This document shows positions 62,676-64,000 of a stretch of DNA of 64,000 bases, piece after piece. Position numbers and translations under genes: made by a program. How positions within the stretch are numbered: position 1 is the stretch's first letter; every line of letters begins with the position of its first letter. The notes below the pieces were generated by a model, which had not been told where the DNA came from, did not search any database, and saw only the letters and a list, made by a program, of their open reading frames with translations. Source of the DNA: Epichloe hybrida (Eukaryota > Ascomycota > Sordariomycetes > Hypocreales > Clavicipitaceae); assembly GCA_019022495.1 (NCBI GenBank), contig JAFEKR010000007.1, positions 682,001 to 746,000 on the forward strand, read 5' to 3'.

Positions 62676-64000
62676 TCACCGATCCTGCTTCTTCTCGGCT
62701 TTCTTCTTAGCCTTTTCTGCTCTCCAGCTAGAACCAAGCTTCTCCAGGGCCCAATGAACAGGAAGGCATGCCACCATGAGCAGGGCCAGAAGAATAAATG
62801 TCCACCCCATGCCCATGGCTTCAAACATGTGGTCCAATACTGCTGTTGCAGCTGCACCGGATAAGCAGCGAGTCAAATTATTCGCAGCGGCAGCTGTGGC
62901 TGTTGCATCTTCATTCAAATCAACCAGCATGCCAATAATGAAAAGCAGAATCAGCGGCACAGCCACGGTCGTTTCAGCCTCCAGTGACCACCCCCATCTG
63001 ATGAGAGCCATGGCTCCAACAATAATGGCTGGGTACAGGGGCTGAATGCGAGCAGACTCGACCGGGAAGTTCAACATGTCATCCCCCCTCTTACGGCTTA
63101 TTGTCATGCCCAACTTCTTGGCTATACGGCGGCAGTGCCAGTCCACAATATTGCCTTGCAGCAGCATGACTACACAACATCCGACACCATACGGCAAATA
63201 GCACACGCCTGCCTCGAGATCGTCATAGACATAAATCAACTTGAACGAGGTTGCTGGTGTTGTGCCATTAAAATAAAATTGACGTACATGATGGCGGATA
63301 TGAAAAGTATGAGCCTTGTTCTTTATTGAAGACGACTGATAGGGTACGTAGGGGATTGAGCACCCGGATCTTGACTTTGGGAGCAGGTGCTGGCCTTTTC
63401 TTGACGCCTTCGGGTCGCATGTCAATCAAGGTCAAGTTCCATCTCGGCGGTGATATCGAACCATTGCCAACAACATTGCGGCACGTTCCAGGAACGGACA
63501 TGACCCAGGGAATCAGCCAAATGAAGAAATATATGGCACAGAACCAAAATATGGGAAGGCCATCCCAGTTCTTTACTCAGAAGACCACCAAGAACCGGTC
63601 CGACAGCAGGGCCCAGGTTGACACCCGCGCCAACAATGCCCATATATCGGCCTCGCTCCTCGCTTGAAGCAACGTCCGCAACCACGGCATATGCAAGAGC
63701 GATTGTGCCACTACTGCCAGCTGATTGTAAGCATCGCAAAAGCATGGAGCGCCACATAATCCCTTTGTGTTGCCAGCCCAATATTGGCAAGCAAGTAGAT
63801 GATGAATGCGACAGTGAAGGCAGACCGCCGCCCTGCTGTGTCACCCAAATCGCCAAAAAAGAGTAGGGGACAACCCTTTCAAGATCCTCTATATATATAT
63901 TGGACCACAATTATAGCATTTCTTTCTTCTTCTTTTTTTCTTTCTAAGAGATACGGCTAGCGCAAGCTGGCAACAAACACTCACGATAGGCCACTTGCTG
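62676..64000 (-). pseudogene. MFS (DHA1-type) drug/H+ antiporter, multiply frameshifted; 5' end beyond window
   Basis: Reading leftwards, fragments of one DHA1 transporter appear in changing frames. GLSPTLF shifts at an A-run (plus 63855-63860) into GDLGDTAGRRSAFTVAF; that frame shifts near 63746 into RCLQSAGSSGTIALAYAVVAD and GAGVNLGPAVGPVLGG; that shifts near 63554 into FWFCAIYFFIWLIPWVMS. The first three shifts are each explained by one extra base. Downstream the frames change again around 63270-63340, and the LLFIIGMLVDLN junction lacks a stretch that relatives carry between two helices. The last open part is ATATAAAANNLTRCLSGAAA to a Lys-rich end. An apparent exon end with GTGAGT lies at about 63984. 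The source protein is a 12-14-helix plasma-membrane antiporter, but no intact product seems possible. Confidence 0.82.

Overview
The window is nuclear DNA of a filamentous ascomycete. Nearly every gene is split by short (about 45-120 nt) introns with GTRNGT donors and CTNAC-type branch points, and the gene set is fungal: fused alpha/beta tryptophan synthase, PRM1, Hook, Ump1, a 42-kDa-type GH18 chitinase. That chitinase type, the general protein flavour and the modest coding GC suggest Sordariomycetes, most likely Hypocreales (inference). No ribosomal RNA, tRNA, CRISPR, complete transposon or secondary-metabolite cluster was found. Coordinates of spliced genes come from reading donor/acceptor sites and checking that phases join in frame.

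Layout. 1-9 kb: 5' part of tryptophan synthase (-), a doubtful small gene at 2.5-3.0 kb, the mating-cell fusion protein PRM1 (-), a 2.1 kb gap with a 21-bp minisatellite, and ATG8 (-). 9-21.4 kb: coproporphyrinogen oxidase (+), a SWIM zinc-finger protein of probable SWS1/Shu2 type (+), proteasome lid RPN8 (-), adenylate kinase (+), dynein adaptor Hook (-), a two-exon gene for an 81-residue protein (-), and a small secreted-type I9 inhibitor-like protein (-). 22-30 kb: an unrecognised 257-aa protein (-), ribosomal protein uS12/RPS23 (+), COQ2 (-), and a 1393-aa JmjC/zinc-finger/AT-hook chromatin protein (+). 31-39 kb: a secreted histidine acid phosphatase (+), Rab geranylgeranyltransferase alpha BET4 (-), a 2.7 kb gap, and a secreted GH18 endochitinase (+).

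40-51 kb: a decayed AMA1-type meiotic APC/C activator (+), a syntaxin-8/TLG1-like SNARE (-), a conserved protein of unknown function (+), a PDK1/PKH-type kinase whose HRD motif reads HRH (+), the SWI/SNF-RSC subunit SNF12/SSR3 (+), and a DUF202 membrane protein (-) whose 3' end overlaps SNF12 antisense. 51-64 kb, in visibly GC-richer sequence as far as about 57.5 kb: a two-domain soluble ABC ATPase (-), proteasome chaperone UMP1 (+), a prenylated UBL3/MUB-like protein (-), AP-1 beta adaptin (-), EMC4 (+), and a frameshifted MFS drug-transporter pseudogene running off the right edge (-).

Most genes are unlinked housekeeping genes: heme, ubiquinone and tryptophan synthesis, proteasome (RPN8, UMP1), membrane traffic (Hook, BET4, SNARE, AP-1, EMC4), chromatin, autophagy. 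The most notable signals are signs of decay in sexual-cycle genes (AMA1 with in-frame stops at conserved tryptophan positions; PRM1 with a stop just before what looks like its normal cytoplasmic tail), the missing catalytic aspartate in the PDK1-like kinase, the antisense DUF202/SNF12 pair, and several small spliced genes that ORF scanning misses.
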